From positions 13,158,610 to 13,222,609 of the forward strand of contig JACMZG010001914.1 of the NCBI GenBank assembly GCA_018340805.1: a stretch of 64,000 nucleotides of DNA, read 5' to 3'. The notes beneath the pieces were generated by a model. The model searched no databases. It was not told the DNA's origin and worked only from the letters and a program-made list of their open reading frames with translations. Origin of the DNA: Microvelia longipes. Taxonomy: Eukaryota; Arthropoda; Insecta; Hemiptera; Veliidae. The position numbers and the translations under genes are program-made. This document shows, in pieces, positions 62,663 through 64,000 of the stretch (position 1 is its first letter; each line of letters begins with the position of its first letter).

Positions 62663-63380
62663 TCTTTATCGCTTATCAGTAAGCCCTTGTTTCAGAAAAT
62701 CTCTCATAAGCTCATTTTTCCCTTGAATATTCGTTAAAAGAAATCGAAGTATTATATAGTCGAGTTTAGTCCGTTGCAAGTAGTTTATACATCATTGGAC
62801 GACTACAACCTCCTCTTAGGTTACCTTTTTCAATCCCATTTGTCTTTAGTATAATTATATAGGTCTAGTAGGGACAATGGACTCATTAAGCTGTACACAG
62901 ACTGGCTTAGCTTATAATTATCTCTAATTGTATTCTACTGTCTTCTCACATTCTCCCCTCATATTCTTTATAATATGATATTCCAACAAAAACTCAAATA
63001 AATTTCCAATTACTTGGTTCAATTTTCTTTTTATTTCTTATACATTAGATACAAATCTAAGTCATAATACAGGAAGAACAAAAAGCTAGGATTTCGATTA
63101 AACTATTTTTTCAACCTATGTAGACACTAAACAAGAAATCTACGGCAGAAAAAAACCAAAATGAAGACTAAGAGCAATTATTTTCGAACACAATAAAATA
63201 GTAAAGCACAATTTAGCTAATATGCTATAAGCTAAGCACTCGTTTAAATATTATTTTTTAAATGATAATTCAACTTAAATCATATTAAAAAAAAACAGAA
63301 AATTTAAGAGAAAACAATAAAAAAGGTAGTAATAGTAAAAAAGGATACATATAAATACATACATATATAAATAAATAAAT
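62187..63380. other. Intergenic, (CA)n-(TA)n tract at 62574-62661, no gene recognised
   Basis: The open frame through 62397-62726 owes much of its length to the ACACACAC/TATATA tract. Remaining sequence is AT-rich and unassigned. Confidence 0.6.
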
Positions 63381-63402
63381 AAATAAATATAATATATATA
63401 TA

Positions 63403-63449
<47 letters not shown>

Positions 63450-63483
63450 TTATATATATATATATATAATATATATATATATA
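63381..63483. repeat. (TAAA)n and (TA)n simple repeats
   Basis: AAATAAAT units followed by TA repeats with AATATA steps. Confidence 0.95.
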
Positions 63484-63667
63484 GCATATCGATTGGCGCA
63501 AAAGCTATACATTTTAATTCTGGTAATAACCACTGCTAACTACAGTTTGTATATAGTTTTTATTTTCTACTATCCTGTTCGATACGATTAAAAGAATAGT
63601 ACAAAGATACAATAAGATAGAAATAGTCTGTCTGCGTATGGCATTTGTCTGTCTGTGCTGCGTTATA

Positions 63668-63740
63668 TCTGTCAGCCGGTATACGGAAAAATAGTACACG
63701 GGAAAAAAAGTACACGGAAAAAATCACACGGAAAAAACTA
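63668..63740 (+). repeat. Short tandem repeat TACACGGAAAAAA, about 4 copies
   Basis: Units of 14-19 bp with (T)ACACGG(G/A)AAAAA recur from 63680 to 63737. Confidence 0.7.
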
Positions 63741-63837
63741 CTTAATCAGTATTTATTTAATTTTATCAAATGACTTGTGTTTGTTTTTTAAAAAAAATCG
63801 TTTAAATTCATTAACTCTATCCATTTTGGCTTGATCG

Positions 63838-64000
63838 TAAAAGTTAGCATTATTGTGCGTGGTCAGTGCTGTATGGGTGACCGCTGAGAATGAAACGGAT
63901 ATATTTACAATCAGAGGACGAGCGAAGCGAGTCTGAAGACGTGTTACAGTATATATTTGGCGAATTGCATATTCTGAAGACGAGCGAATCGAGTCAGGCG
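63838..64000 (-). repeat. R1 dispersed repeat, inverted, cut by window end
   Basis: Holds GTGGTCAGTGCTGTATGGGTG, AATGAAACGGATATA, and GAGGACGAGCGAAGCGAGTC, the reverse complement of the R1 start at 39990-40130. A second GACGAGCGAATCGAGTC follows at 63978. Confidence 0.7.

Noticed and set aside
62397..62726. 109-codon open frame with Thr-His repeats
   Set aside because: About half comes from the (CA)n/(TA)n tract and the rest shows no family features.

Overview
This is AT-rich nuclear DNA from an animal. The genes are split by GT-AG introns, two ribosomal protein genes start at pyrimidine (TOP-like) tracts, and the long intergenic stretches are full of (TA)n tracts and small inverted-repeat elements. 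The start of the NIPBL-like protein (FHPRVAEEAN region) and the whole gene set point to an invertebrate, most likely an arthropod. That placement is inference. I see no bacterial-type system, CRISPR array or virus.

Layout. (1) 351-1769, plus: last three coding exons of an SLC12A9-type cation-chloride cotransporter-like protein. (2) 9197-17245, minus: a complete cohesin loader (NIPBL/Nipped-B/SCC2), 1860 codons in only four coding exons. (3) 19930-21715, plus: RPL37A, 92 aa. (4) 28471-31700, minus: RPS27, 84 aa. (5) 33119-37516, plus: mevalonate kinase, about 438 aa. (6) 39734-53290, minus: a polypeptide N-acetylgalactosaminyltransferase (GALNT family), ten exons, with the membrane-anchor exon not found. 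(7) 58844-61802, minus: a four-exon gene model of 186 aa that I do not recognise. Its junction phases all agree. The genes alternate in direction: SLC12A9/NIPBL, RPL37A/RPS27 and MVK/GALNT are tail to tail, while NIPBL/RPL37A and RPS27/MVK are head to head. They serve unrelated housekeeping roles (chromatin, translation, isoprenoid synthesis, Golgi glycosylation), so this is ordinary neighbourhood rather than a functional cluster.

Most of the remaining sequence is transposon-derived. There is a MITE family with CATAGAGATAT ends and 8-bp target duplications (six copies), a 1.56-kb hAT element with a perfect 8-bp duplication, and two copies of a second long-inverted-repeat family. There are also several single foldback elements, two non-LTR reverse transcriptase fragments, a broken Crypton-like tyrosine recombinase, a possible piggyBac relic, two tRNA-derived SINE heads, and a dispersed repeat (called R1 here) sharing a GCGAAGCGAG motif with two degenerate repeat clusters. 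The observations most worth checking are an 81-nt pre-miRNA-like hairpin in NIPBL intron 2, the unrecognised 186-aa gene, and the intron-poor structure of NIPBL.
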